Part shown: positions 38,553 to 51,400 of the stretch, in pieces
Numbering within the stretch: position 1 is the first letter of the stretch
Layout: each line of letters opens with the position of its first letter
NCBI GenBank assembly: GCA_003117195.1
Contig: BDSI01000069.1
Coordinates: forward strand, 62,001-126,000
DNA: 64,000 bases
Direction: 5' to 3'
Source: Eudorina sp. 2006-703-Eu-15
Taxonomy: Eukaryota > Chlorophyta > Chlorophyceae > Chlamydomonadales > Volvocaceae
The notes under the pieces: model-generated
What the model was told of the DNA's origin: nothing
What the model saw: only the letters and a program-made list of their open reading frames with translations
Database searches by the model: none
Position numbers and translations under genes: made by a program

Positions 38553-38644
38553 TTTTAAAGATTCTTCTTGTCTCATTTTAAAGGCTCTTCTTGTCTCATT
38601 TTAAAGGCTCTTCTTGTCTCATTTTAAAGGATCTTCTTGTCTCG
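38553..38644. repeat. Four tandem copies of a 23-bp unit
   Basis: The unit starts ttttaaagg and ends cttcttgtctca. The four copies are contiguous and differ only at two positions after ttttaaag and at the last base. The array lies between the TPR-like gene and the large gene at 40-52 kb. Confidence 0.9.
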
Positions 38645-40058
38645 GCAGCGTACTGGTACGGGGTGGTCTCGTAGCAGGGCCCCCTCCCCCCGCCCTTTCT
38701 CCCTTCCCTCCTATCGCCCCTCCACCCGTCCCTGCGCCTTGTCTCCTGTCGCGTGATGGGCGGTGTACTCGGCAAAGGTTTTGATAGGGCCGTCGCAGGG
38801 CCGCGACCGAGAGCTGCCCAGGGAGGCGAAGCTGAGCGCGGTGATTGTCAACCATGCGCAACAGATCGCTTGCATTAACAACGAAAGGGTTACGGAGGGT
38901 GGCGGATCAAACACGTTTGTCGACTGTCTTCTATCTTGCTGGTGGTGTCAAGGGTGCGCGCAGCACGACGAACTTGCTGAGCGGCCTGACTGCGGTTGTT
39001 GACACATTATCCATGAAAAACGTTAATAATATAATGAGGAATCAGGAATGCGTCTACACAGTTGCAAGGTGGCTAGGCCTGATCATATAACAGAATTAAC
39101 ATGCATAATAACATTTGCCAAACCATTGAAAATTTGGTGGGAGCCCGTACGAGCGTATGACACACTCTGGAGGATCCGTCGGGATCCTAGTTGCCGGACG
39201 AATACGGAGGCTGAAATCGCGCGTCATTTCAGCACACCCACATCGGCTATGAGTTTCGTATATTATTACGAGTACGATGTTTGAGTTTTATCACAAACAG
39301 CTCGTAGCGCGCACGGACGTTCGTCGATTGCTCGATTCTCGTCCATTGTTATTCGGTCGTGATACCGTAGACACACGCATCTCCCACACGACCCCTGGCG
39401 TCTTTCAGCCCATACTTGCACGAACTACTTGTCTATAACGTTGTAACGTTGACCCATTTTTTCTTCGAGATTTTCTTACTTGGGATGGTGACGTAGAGGG
39501 CCAAGTTCTTGATGATTAGCTGGAATGGGACGGATACCCTTGCTTTTACCCTTAAATGTTAAGTCTGCTGAAGCTGCTGGGCAGGGCCCTGACTCAGCAG
39601 CACGTCTGTCAAACTCCAATGTTATTGCCAGTTCTCGGCGGGCGAGTTATGCTTATGGAGCGTCGGAAACGGGGTGAGACCATTATGCTGTGACGCCTGC
39701 TGCCCAGGAGTTTGGGCGGCACGCGGACCTGCCCGTCGGCGAGGACGCGCCGTGCATTGGAAAATGACCCATTCATCTGGATTGCAAAGACATTGAGATT
39801 ATGGAATACAAGGGTGCCGAGTAGCTCGGTTCGTACTGTCTCTTGGGAGGCCACGTTCATCGAAGCATCTATCTCGTTCTTTCGACTAATGATGTGACGC
39901 TCATCGCGGCCGCTTGAGCTCTTCAGTCAAAATACAATCAAGATTAGCAGACGAGTGCTGCTGCACCTTCGTACGCTGACTGCTCTGCTTCTGGCGCCCT
40001 CTCCGCCCCGGCCCCCTCCCTCCCTCTCCCACCCCCCACCCCCCCCACACACGCACAG

Positions 40059-42381
40059 GAGCTTCAGCGGGCTGTCCCGGCATCGCGAGGTGCGTCCCTC
40101 AGCAGCCAGCGGCTCCGACGCGCTGGGCGGACTCGCCGTCACCCGGGCGGACGCAGGCCTGCTCTCAGGCCGCGAGGCCCGGCCCCTGGGCTCCCCGCGG
40201 GCCACCTCCATCGCCTCCACTGCCTCCCTCAGCCCCTCGCCCTCTGCCCACATCAGCAGCGACGGCAGCACCTTCAGCCGCGTCGGCAGCGACAGTCGCC
40301 AGACCGCCCTCCCCAACCCTTTCGCAGCGCCCGGCGCGGGCGACAGGTGGCTCAGCCACGACGGCGGCCCCGCAGCCCCGGGCTCCCTGACCGCCCGCGG
40401 CGGCCCCCAGCTCGTCACCAAAATCTCCGAGGTCGCCCCCCTGCTGTCCACCACCTCCATCACCGCCACCCGCCCGCCCGCACCCCGCGTGACCTCCCCT
40501 AGCATCTGGCGGTCCGCGCCCATTCCCTCGGCCGTCGACCCACATGGCGCGGCGGCGCGCAGCCTGGCGCCCGGCGGTGGCGCCGCAGCCGCCAGCGGCA
40601 CCCCATCGCCGCTCCTCAGCGGCTCCAGCCTCGCACAGCTCGCCCTGAGCACCTGCACCACCGCCGAGCAGCAGCTGCGGGAGCTGCTGTCGCCAGGACC
40701 CGCGTCCCCGGCGGTGGCGGTGCTGCCCACGCCGCCGCCGCCGCCGCAGGGCCCCGCGCTGGCGCTGCCCACGTCGGGCAGCCGCCGCTCGCTGGTGCCG
40801 ATGTCGCCGGGTTCGTCGTCGACGACGGCTTCGCCGCCTGCGCCCGGGTACCGCAGCAGCGCATCGCTGTCGGTGCGGCTGGAACCGCACCGGTTGGCGG
40901 CCTCGGCCTGCTCGTCGCCGGTGACGTCACCCGTGCCGAATTACGGACCCGCTGGAGGCGGAGGCGGAGGCGGGGGCGGCGGCGGGGGTGCCGCGGGCGT
41001 CGGGGGACTGCTGGCGGCGCTGCTGGACCACCGGCAGATGCTGGCACCCGCGCACCCCTCCGCCGGGAGGCCGGAGCGCGTGACGCGGTTTGCGCTGAAT
41101 GCGAATGGGAACGGGAGCGGCTCCGTGGGGCCGTTGGAGGGCGCGGGCGGGGCGGAGGAGGGGGGTGCGGAGCGCACGTCGCCGCAGCCGATGCACGCGG
41201 CCGCGCTGGTCCGCCAGCTGCGGGAGGGACAGGCGGCTTCCGCGTCGCCCGCCGCGGCGGTGATGCAGCAGCTGCTGCAGCAAGAACAGCAGGAGCAACC
41301 GCCGCCGCTGCCGCCGCAGATGCAGCCCGAGGGGCAGCAGGATCCCAAGCAGCAGCAGCAGCACCAAGACAGCGGCAAGGGCAAAAAGACGGGTGAGCCC
41401 ACATGCGCCCACGTGGCCGGGGAGGGCGGGGGGCCGTCGTACACACCAGGGGAGGGCGGGGGGCCGTCGTACACTCCAGGGGAGGCGTAAGAGGTGGGGA
41501 GTGCTGGGGGCGCCCCTGTCGCAAGCGAAGAGGGGTTGCGATGAACGTTGGGGTCGGGGGTGAGGGTTCCAGGGGTTCGTCCGACAGCGCTTCGTCCCAA
41601 CAGCGTGCGTTGAGATCGTGTGCCAGGACGGACCCGACGGCCTGGTGGGTGGGCGCTTTTGAGTCCACACCACACCACACCACACCGTACCGCACAGCCT
41701 GGACGCCGGAGCTCGGCGGCGGCGCTCTTCTCTCAGAGACCGCGTTCCCACCGGGCCGAAGGAGGGGTCGCGGCGGCTGCCGTTGCCGCCAACGCTGCGA
41801 ACGCAGACCCGGAAGCTGCCTCCCTCCATAAGCGCCGCCCCCGGCACCCCCCGTCACCAACACCGACACCAACCGCTGCGCGTTCGTCGTAATCCCCCGA
41901 CACCCACCCAGCGAGAGGGTGTGTGTCTGGAGTGCTTCCACTGTAAACCTCTCTTCCCCACTCCCCTCCTCCCTCTGGCAGCAGCGCAGTTTGAATATTA
42001 TCTACCAATTTCCTATTCCTCCCCTCCCTCACTCCTTCCGGGGTGGCAACCCTCCGCCCCCCCGGGACTGCCTCCTCAGGTGTCATGTGGGCGGCCCTGA
42101 TACCCGGAGCCGCCCGAGAGGACCGCGCCAGCGGCGACGGCGCGTCCGGATCCGCCGCCAGCCCGGGGCCCGGGGCCGCGCCCGCCCTCACCGCCAACGC
42201 CATGCGCGTGATCCAGGAGCTCAAGGCCCTGGACGAGTTCAGTCTGGTGGCGGCGGCCCGGCAGCGGCAGCAGCAGCTGGCGGCGCGCACGCTGACCAAA
42301 CAGCCCACAGCCAAGAAGCTCAGCACCGCACTCAGCGGCCGCTCCATCCACGACTCGCGCAGGTCGCTGTGCGGACAGGGC

Positions 42382-42416
<35 letters not shown>

Positions 42417-45400
42417 TCCGCAGCTGGCGCTGCCGCACCTGCTGGCGGCGGCGCGCATGAGCTGCCCGACGACGGACTCCCCACCGCCCGAGTTGGAGAC
42501 GCGTGCAGGGGACATTGCTGGCGGCGGCGGAGGCGGCGGAGGCGGCATCAGCGGCGGTAGCGCAGGGGCGTCGCCGCCGCCGCCGCCGCCGCGCCATGCC
42601 GACGGGGACAGAGCGGGCGATGCCGCGGCGGGCACTTCGCCGACTGCCCGGGGACATCCTGCGGGCGACGGGGCGGCACCAGCACCTGGTGGCGGCGGCG
42701 GCGGCGGCGGCGGCGGGGGATCATTCCTGCCGGCGGTGACGTCACCGCGGGCGCCCGCCGCCGCCGCCAGCAACAGCGCGCGGAGCTTGATGTCGGTTGG
42801 GAGCCTGGCCGGCGCCGCCGCCGCCGCCGCCGCCGTCCACGGCCGCGCCAGCGGCAGCGCGCCGACGGGGACGACCGGGCCGCCGCGGCCGTCAGAGTTT
42901 GGGGGTACCGGCGCGGCGTCGGCGACCTCGGCGGGGCAGCTGGCGGACCTGGAGGCGGCGGCGGCGGTGCGCGCGCTGGAGGCCCGCTTCGGGTCCGCCG
43001 TACTGCCGGACTCGAGATCGCTCTGGGACCAGGACGATCACGATCCAGCTGTACGGGAGCGGCGAAAAAAGCTGTACGAGGTACGGCCGTAAGGAGACGC
43101 GGGACACCGGCAAGCGCGGTACACACAGCCCGGCTCGCCCGATGCCTTTCCATTCTGCTTGCCTGTGTGACTAGAGAAGCGAACCTGCCTGTGTGTGTGT
43201 GCGCAATCTGAGCTGCGAGAACTAAGGAACCCAGGAGCTCGGTGACTTCGCTGTCTTCGTCGGGGTTCAAGAAAAAATGGGCTCTTAACGTCTTACGGAG
43301 AGATGGGCTCTCCGAACGGCTGAAAGCGGGGACAGGTCCTCGCGTTGGTAGAGTGTGGCAGAGTGCGGAGCTTCTATGCGTCTTCCCCCGAATGTGATCC
43401 CTCGCCGCGGTCCCCCCCTCCTCGTTGGGGCGGCCCGGCCCGGCCCCCGTGCGTGGCGCCCCGGTCCCGCAGGCCCTGCAGGCGGCCAACCCGGCGGCCT
43501 ACCAGGAGGAGGCGGCCGAGGCGGCGGAGGCGGCCTACCGGGCCCTGTCGGAGCGCGCGCAGCTGCGGTTCCGCAAGCTGCTTCAGGAGGCCACCACCCA
43601 GGAGGCGCCGCTGAGGCAGCTGGAGGGGGCGCTGCGGGTGAGGGAGGGAGGGAGGGAGGGAGGCGGGGGACAGGGGCCGGGGGATGACTGTGTTTCGCGG
43701 CTCCGTTGTCTTGAGTGACGTGGGGCGGGGACGGGGGATGGGGTCCAGGGGGGGGGGGGGAGGTTGTTGAGTCGACACGCCCTGTGGGGGCCTCCAGGGA
43801 GGCGCCCCAATTTCGGAACCCCTGCGGAAAGGCTGTATGGTGGACGGACGGACCTGAATGCTGCTGCATGGCGGATCACCGGGGGGGGTGTAAAGGAAAT
43901 TGGTAGACATATTTATACTGCGCTGCTGCCACCGAGCGAATATCCGGTATTCCGGGGTGGGGGGGGGGTGTTATTTAGGCAGGCAGGACAGGGGTGCGTG
44001 ACATGCGAGGGGCCGATCGGCGCCCGATAGTTTGCCCGTATGCGTATATAATATACCCAATGCCCGACCCATATAACTATCAAAAGGCTGCGGTGTCGTC
44101 GGAAGAACGCTGTCGATGGGGGTTTTGTGGGTGGATGGGCGGGTGGGGGGTGGGGCTGTTCGGTATCGGCCGGTATCTGCCGGGCAGGTACTCCGAGCTG
44201 GCGTCCGGGATGGGAAGGCGGCAGCAGGTGGCCGTTTGCGCTCCACGTGACTGAAGCCGCGACGCAAATTCCTTTGGCGCTAGGTGTGTATGTGTGTTTA
44301 GAATTGCAACCCGCCCGCCCGCCCGATCCCGATGTATGTGTGTGTGTATATCTGTGTATCTGTGTGTTCACAGGCGGGCAGAACAGGTGTGCGTGACATG
44401 CGAGGGGCAGAGAAATGCCCACCAAACTGCCCGTCATGGGGAACCTGGAAACACCAACTGAAAGGGACAATCGGAGAGAAACGAAAGCCAACACTGCGTT
44501 TAGCTAATGGTCGTACGGGTTGCTTTACTAGAAAGACTATATCTAGCATGCCCCCTTGTATGCGTATTATACTATACCCAATGTCCGACCCATACAGTGT
44601 GTTCAACAAGAAGCCCACCCAGAACCGCCCAGCCCCGTATACTTAGGAAAACCTGCGATTTACTTACCATTGGCAACACAACACAACCATACAGTGTGTA
44701 TGTAAACCATTGGCGAGCTGAGCCGTCGTGTTGTACTTAGTACAGTACGGTGGCAGCGATGTGCCTGTTTGGTGGTTGCACGCCCCCCTCCCCTCTCCCC
44801 CCCTTGACCTTCCCCCCTCCCTCCCCCCGCAGGAGCTGACCAGTCAGCGCCCGTTCTTCCTGCCGCCCGTCATCTCGAAGCCCAAAGTGGAGCGGACACA
44901 CGTGGAGGCGGTGAGGGAGGGGAGGGGGTGCTGGGGCCAGGGAGGGGCGGGGCTGGGGCCAGGGAGGGAAGGGGGTGCTGGGGCCAGGGAGGGGTGGTGG
45001 TGCTGGGGCCAGGGAGGGGAAGGGCTGGGGCCAGGGAGGGGCGGGGCTGGGGCCAGGGAGGGGCGGGGCTGGGCCAGGGAGGGAAGGGGTGCTGGGGCCA
45101 GGGAGGGGCGGGGCTGGGGCCAGGGAGGGGCGGGGCTGGGGCCAGGGAGGGGCGGGGCTGGGCCAGGGAGGGGCGGGGCTGGGGCCAGGGAGGGGTGGTG
45201 GTGCTGGGGCCAGGGAGGGGCGGGGCTGGGCCAGGGAGGGGGATTGTGCCCTGCCGCCTGTCCCTTGCATCCCTCTTCATACAGTCGGGAAAGGCACCGC
45301 CCCCTGCCGCGGGCCGCAGCGCTCTCCCCCACTCCCCCCCCCCCAACACCACCACCCCATCACCATCACCCTCACCCCAGCGCCCCCGCCCCGCCGCCTT

Positions 45401-48400
45401 CCAACCGCACGCACCTGCGTGCAGGACAACAAGGGGCCCCAACAGATAGCCTGGAACGTGGACGAGTCCATATTCGCCGGGCGCAAGAAGGAGAACGAGG
45501 CGCACGACCTGTACGACACAGACAAGGTGCGCGGGCCCCCCTAGGCCCCCCCAATTGTCTACCAATTTCCTATACAACCCCCCACCCCACCCGCGCGAAG
45601 GCGCATCCCCGACCAGCTGCGCGGGGCCGTCGTCCGCAGCAGCACACACGCCCCCCTGCCCGGTGCACCTCGGGGGCGCTCGTCCCGTAACCGCCCGTAA
45701 CCGCGACCCCCGGCACCCGTGTCCACCCCTACCTCAGGGGCCCACCTCCTCGCCCGACCCCCGACCCCGCCTCCGCTTAGGCCCCCGCCCCACCCCAGGA
45801 GCTGTAGTACGCCAAAACCAATTTCCATACCCAAATAACCCCATACATCTATCCAACAGTTTGTTTGTTTGTTTGTTTATTTGTTTGTACACATTATGCC
45901 TACCAATATTTTCTACACAATGTCTTATCCCCCACCCGACCCCGAGGTCGCCTCGAGGTACTGCACTGTTTTGCCAAATCGGACTTGTGTGCTCTGGCAG
46001 CAGCAGCGCAAAGCTCCAATCTGCCCACCCATGTCCTATACCCGCCGACTCCGACCCCGACCCCGGCTCCCCCCCTCCCCTCCGTCCCCCAGATTCGCGG
46101 GCAGCAGCTGTTGGTGGACTGGCGGCGTGTGGTGGCCAAGGCCCGCTTCCGTCGCATGGTGTCCAAGGGCGACGTGGGGGTGAAGGAGGACGGCCAGTCG
46201 CTGGAAGACGAGCTGGGGGAGGTGCGCGAGGAGCTGGAGCGCCAGGCCGACTTCGTGCGCTCGGCCTTCATCTACTACAGCATGACCAGTCCGGGGTCCG
46301 GGGCGAGTGAGTGCGGGGGGGGGGTGCGGGGCGGGGCGGGGCGGGGCGGGCGGGGCGGGGCGGGGCGGGGCGGGGCGGGCGGGGCGGGGCGGGCGGGGCG
46401 GGGCGGGGCGGGGCGGGCGGGGCGGGGCGGGGCGGAGGAGGCTGCGGCGGGGCGGAGGAGGCTGCGGCGGCGGGGGAGGAGGCGGGGGAGGGAGGGGGGA
46501 GGGAGGGGGGGGAGGAGGCGGGGAGGGGGGTGTCTTGATTTGCATACGGGGCGGCGGCGGCGGCGGCGGCTGTGATTGTGAAGGGGGAGGGGCGGGGCGG
46601 GGATAGGAGTTTTGTGGGTTGGCAGGTGGGGCCCTTGAGAGGGCGACGGAGCAAGCTGGCGGTGGCGGGTGGCGGGTGGGGAGGAGGCCGACTGCACCGC
46701 CAACGGCCGGGCCCGGGGGCAGGGGCCAGTGGCCAGCGGCCGGGTTGCACCGCGGCCTTGCTCTCTCGTCACCCCACCCCGTCAGCGGCCCGCCGACGCC
46801 CTCCCCCCGGCGTAACCGCTCGCCCCGCCCGCTGGGTCTCCCCTCTGCGCCGCCCACCGCCCGAACCCTCCCCCCTCCCGGGCTTCCCCCCCCCCGGTGT
46901 GCAGCTTCCTCGGAGGTGTTCCAGATGAGCGCCAGCGCCTGGATGACGTTCTGCAACGACGGGGGCGTGGTGGGCAAGGGCTGCACCGGGATGGACGTGC
47001 AGGTGAGGGGGCGGGGCGACGGGCGGGCGAGCGGGAGGCTGGCGCGGGGGTTTTAGGGGGGCGGCGGGGGTTTAGGGGGTGGCGGGGGGTTTAGGGGGCG
47101 GCAGGGTTGCCGCGGTGCCGACGGGGGCGCGGGAGGTCCAGGGAGCTGCATCAGCCCACAGGCCTAGGGGCCGGGGGCCGACCCGGGGGTCGGGGGGCTG
47201 AGGGGGGAAGGAGCACCTCATGAGCGCTTCCGGCAGAGCTGTCATCCACCTCCTGGCCCCCGGGGTCAGGCGGCGGTGCTTGCCAGGGCCCCCCCAGTTC
47301 CCCCTCCCCTGCCACTGCCCGAATGGCAGCATACACGCCCCCCGCGCCCCTTCCTCTGTACCCCCCCCCGGGCAGCTCCAGGGTAGTGACTTCTCTTGCA
47401 CCCGTGTCGTGTTCGCCTGCCCCGTTTCCCCCCCTTCCGGACCTTTGCTCTGGCAGCAGCGCGGTATGAAATTGTCTACCAATTTCCTATACCCCCCCCC
47501 CCCCCACTCTTTCCCCCCCCCCCCCAGAATATCTTCGTGGCGGTGAACTTCGAGGAGGAGTCGGAGACGGAGGAGTCGGCCGCCAACGACGACGACGCCA
47601 TGGTCCGGTTCGAGTTCATGGAGGGGCTGGTGCGGGTGGCCTTCACCAAGTACATCAACACAAAGTGAGGGACGGAGGCAGGCAGGGAGGGAGGGAGGGA
47701 GGCAGGAGGGCAGGCAGGAGGGCAGGCAGGGACGGAGGGGAGCGCGGCAGTCTGCGAAGCCATTCAATTTATGTCGGCCCCTCCGCCCGGTCCTGCTTCC
47801 CCCCGCTGCACACACGCACACGCGCGCGGCCCAGTTTTCTTTTACACCCACGCAGCCCCCCCGTCACCCCACCCCACCCCCGCGCTCCACCCCCCCACCC
47901 CCCATCACCCCACCCCCACCCCCCCATTTCCGTCTGCCGTTTCCTGGACCCACCCTCTTTCGCCGCGTCGCCGCCGGGTTTGCGTGCTCTTTTCTTCTTT
48001 TTTTCTCTTTAATTTAACCTTTGCCTTTGCCTGCCGTTTGTCCGCCCTTTGTTGCAACTCACATCTTCCGTTCGCCTCGCCGTCCGTCCGCGTTTCGTCC
48101 CATTTGCGCAGGTGAGTACTACGTTCTCGATAATTTGTGCTGTCTGGGGTGTGGTCCGTCCTCGTGCTGTCGCGTGTTGGTTGGTCCGGGATGGGTCCGG
48201 CGGCGACGCGGTCGCCCGAGGTAACGGTGAGCGCACAATTCAGGTATGTATGGTAAGTAACTTGGGTCGCGTATTGACTCCTGTGCCACGTATCGGTTCC
48301 CCAATCCATACCCCACCCCCCACCCCCACCCCCACCCCCACCCCCACCATCACCCCCCCATCCCCACACCCTCCATCACCCCACCCCCACCCCCACCCCC

Positions 48401-51400
48401 ACCCCCACCCCCCCCCCACCCCACCCCCACCCCACCCCCACCCCCACCCCCACCCCCACCCCCACCCCCACCCCCACCCCACCCCACCCCCACCCCCACC
48501 CCCACCCCCACCCCCACCCCACCCCCACCCCACCCACCCACCCACCCACCCCCACCCACCCACCCATCCCCCGAAGGCGCATGTCGGACGCCAGTGACGC
48601 GCTGGGTGCGCTGCTGGAGGAGGTCGTCAATACCCCCACCTTCCCCCGGGAGGCCCGGGTGGACCCCAACGACTTCAGGTGGGCGGGGGGGGGGCGCTGG
48701 GAGGGCGGGGGCGGGGGGGGGAGGGGGTAGGCCGGCCGGGTGGTCCTTTGCGACTCCGCTGTCTTGAGTGCCCTCAAGGAGGGTGGGCGGCGGTGCAGAG
48801 CGCGGCACGAAGAGGTGTGTGTGCAGGGGGCGGAGTCATGCAGCCGTCGTGGCGCCGCCATGGCGTGTGTGTGGGGGGTTGGGGGGGGGGTGGCCGACTG
48901 GGCGCGCTGCGAGATCCATGGAGGTGGGGGGCGGGATGCACATCTCCTCGTGGGGAGGGGTCAGGCGACCTGCGCACTAACCTGCTGCATGCCCACGGGC
49001 TTGAAGAGTTGTGAAGGGTTTGCGTCAGGGGAGAGCGGTGTGTCCCGGGGGGGGAGGAGGGGACGCTAGGGTAGGGTTGTTGGCCTTCTCCCAGTGGGGG
49101 AGAATTCGGTTCCAGTTCCGGTTTCGCGGCTCGGGAGCTCTCCCTTCTTCGGCCAACCTTTCTGCCAACCAATGCAGCGCAACCGCACCAACCCGGTCTC
49201 TGTCCCTCCCCCTCGAACCCCCCCACCCCCCTCCAGGCGCCACCGGTTCTACAACGCGGAGGTGGAGGAGGTGCTGAAGGAGTACTGGGACCTGCTGGTG
49301 GCCATATTCAAGCTGTACAAGGCCAGGGACAGGTGCGGAGGGGGGGCGGGGGGAGGGGGGGAGGGGCAGGAGATGCGATGCGGGGGGAAGGGAAAGGGGG
49401 AGAGGTCAGTATTGTCAAGGCCTACAAGGTGGACGTCGTCGCATCGCTGGAGATCCTGGTACAGCTGATTCTTCACCGGACTTGACTCTCCGGCAGCAGC
49501 GCAGTTGGACGATGTCTACCAATATCCTATACCCTCCCCCACCAAACTCCCCCACCAAATTCCTACACCCTCCCCTCCCTCCCCGCTCCTCTCCCCGCTC
49601 CCCCGCCCCTCCCCCAGGGCCCGGTACTTCTGGCCCGAGCACTTCATGGCCTTCCTGGAGTCCAACCAGCTGCTGGGCCCCGCCACCGGCCTCACCCGCC
49701 GGGAGGCCAAACTCATATTCGGTTGGAGCCAGTCCATAGTGACGGACGAGCTGCGCAGGAGGCAGCGCGCCGTGTCGTTGACGCAGTGGGACTTCATTGA
49801 GGTGCGGTGCATCGGAGGGGCGGGGGCGGGGGCGGGGGGGGTGGAGGGGGTGGACGGGGGCGGGGGGGGGGGGGGGGGGGCGGGGGCGGGGGCGGGGGCG
49901 GGGCGGGGCGGGGGCGGGGGCGGGGGCGGGGGGGGGGGGGGGGGGGGGCGGGGCGGGGGCGGGGGCGGGGGCGGGGGCGGGGGCGGGGGCGGGGGCGGGG
50001 CGGGGCGGGGGCGGGGCGGGGGCGGGGGCGGGGGCGGGGGCGGGGGCGGGGGCGGGGCGGGGGCGGAGGGAGGGGGCGGCGGGAGCACATGATAGGGGTA
50101 GCGGGTGGGGAGTATAGGAAATTGGTGGACATATTTATACTGCGCTGCTGCCAGAGCGAATATCCGATAAAGACTCGACTGTACCAGGATCTCCAGCGAA
50201 GTGACGACGTCCACCTTGTAGGCCTTGACAAATAGTGACTGAAGTAATTAACACCGAATCCAATCGAAAGAAATCTGCCTTAGTGCCAGTTCGGTCACGC
50301 GGCCGCTGAAGTGTCGGAACGCTGGCGGCTGTTAGAATGCACACGTGGGGAGGGGCAGGGGCCGGGGCCGGGTTGACCCCGGTTGAGAAGGAGGGAAGGA
50401 CCCGGGCAGTGAGGGAGAGGGGGAGGGCGCGGTCAGAGGCAGGCGGCCCCGCGACGGGGTTACCCCGGGCGGCGGATCCCTCTGGCCCCCTGGTTACGGA
50501 GGGGCGCTGGGCCCTATGTTTGGCAAGTAGACCTCCCTGGGCCCTATATATATGTCTGTGGCTTAGGCAGGCAGATCAGGAGTGCGTGACATGCGAGGGG
50601 CCGAGCGGCGCCCAGTATATATGTGTGTGTGTTTGCTTTATAACAAAACACTGTGTTCATGTGTGTCATTCGGTGGGCAGGGGGCAGGAGTGCATGACAT
50701 GCAAGGGGCATAGCTAAGCCCGGAAAGTGTCTGCATGCCACACAACGGCCCCTGCCCCAACCCGTAACACCGTAACACAATCGGCTGGGTGCGTTCAGCG
50801 AGAACCCCGACAGAACCTTTGTATGTGTGTGTGTGTGTGTGTGCATGTGCAGGCGGTGGCTCGCGTTGCCGACACGATCTCTCCACCGGACATCGAGGTG
50901 CGGGACAGACGGGCGGGCGGTGTATACGGGTGCCGTACCTGTCTTTGAGGACGTGGAAGGGGGTTGCCCCGGTAACCGGGGTGTGCATGTTGTGTGGTGG
51001 GGGATGGGGGGTATTTCCCGTCGCCCGTACACGTCGGTGGGGCTGAGCTTGGTGGGGCTGATGGTGGTGATGGCGGTGGCGGTGGCGGGGTGCCGTGACC
51101 CGGACCCGGCCCGAGGACGTGCCCCCTGGGATGGGCCACCCCGCATCACCACCTCTCCAGAGGAGCGCATTCAGTGACAGTAGGTCGGGAGCCTAAGGGC
51201 CTCTTAAGGGGGTCCAGCGGCTCAAGGACAGTGTCTCATGCGGCTCAAGGACAGCGGGCATCCCCCCGGGGGGTCACGTCATGTCATGTCATGTCGTTGT
51301 CCCCTTGCCTTGCCCCCGGTCGCTTTCCCGCAGGAGATGATCCTGTTCTTCGAGGAGGAGGGGGATCGGGTTCCGGAGCTGGACCGCCTGGCGTACGCCT

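Larger units (their letters stand above)
37747..40058. other. No firm exon; must contain the promoter and first exon(s) of the large gene
   Basis: The first confident exon of the next gene starts at 40059 in phase 2 and contains no early in-frame ATG, so at least one coding exon lies upstream. One phase-compatible possibility is an ATG at 38854 with a donor at 39068 (gttgcaag before GTGGCT). Its codons are AT-richer than the rest of the gene, so I do not call it. About 38750-39900 is AT-richer overall and has ORF-like pieces on both strands that I do not recognise. Confidence 0.4.

Noticed and set aside
38750..39900. ORF-like pieces on both strands in AT-richer DNA
   Set aside because: None has recognisable similarity or supported splice partners. 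One ATG/donor combination fits the phase of the next gene, but the codon use argues against it.
44924..45540. Gly- or Pro-rich open frames over the minisatellite
   Set aside because: They are produced by a stop-free repeat unit in several frames. The region is bounded by a good donor (44910) and acceptor (45424), so it is intron.
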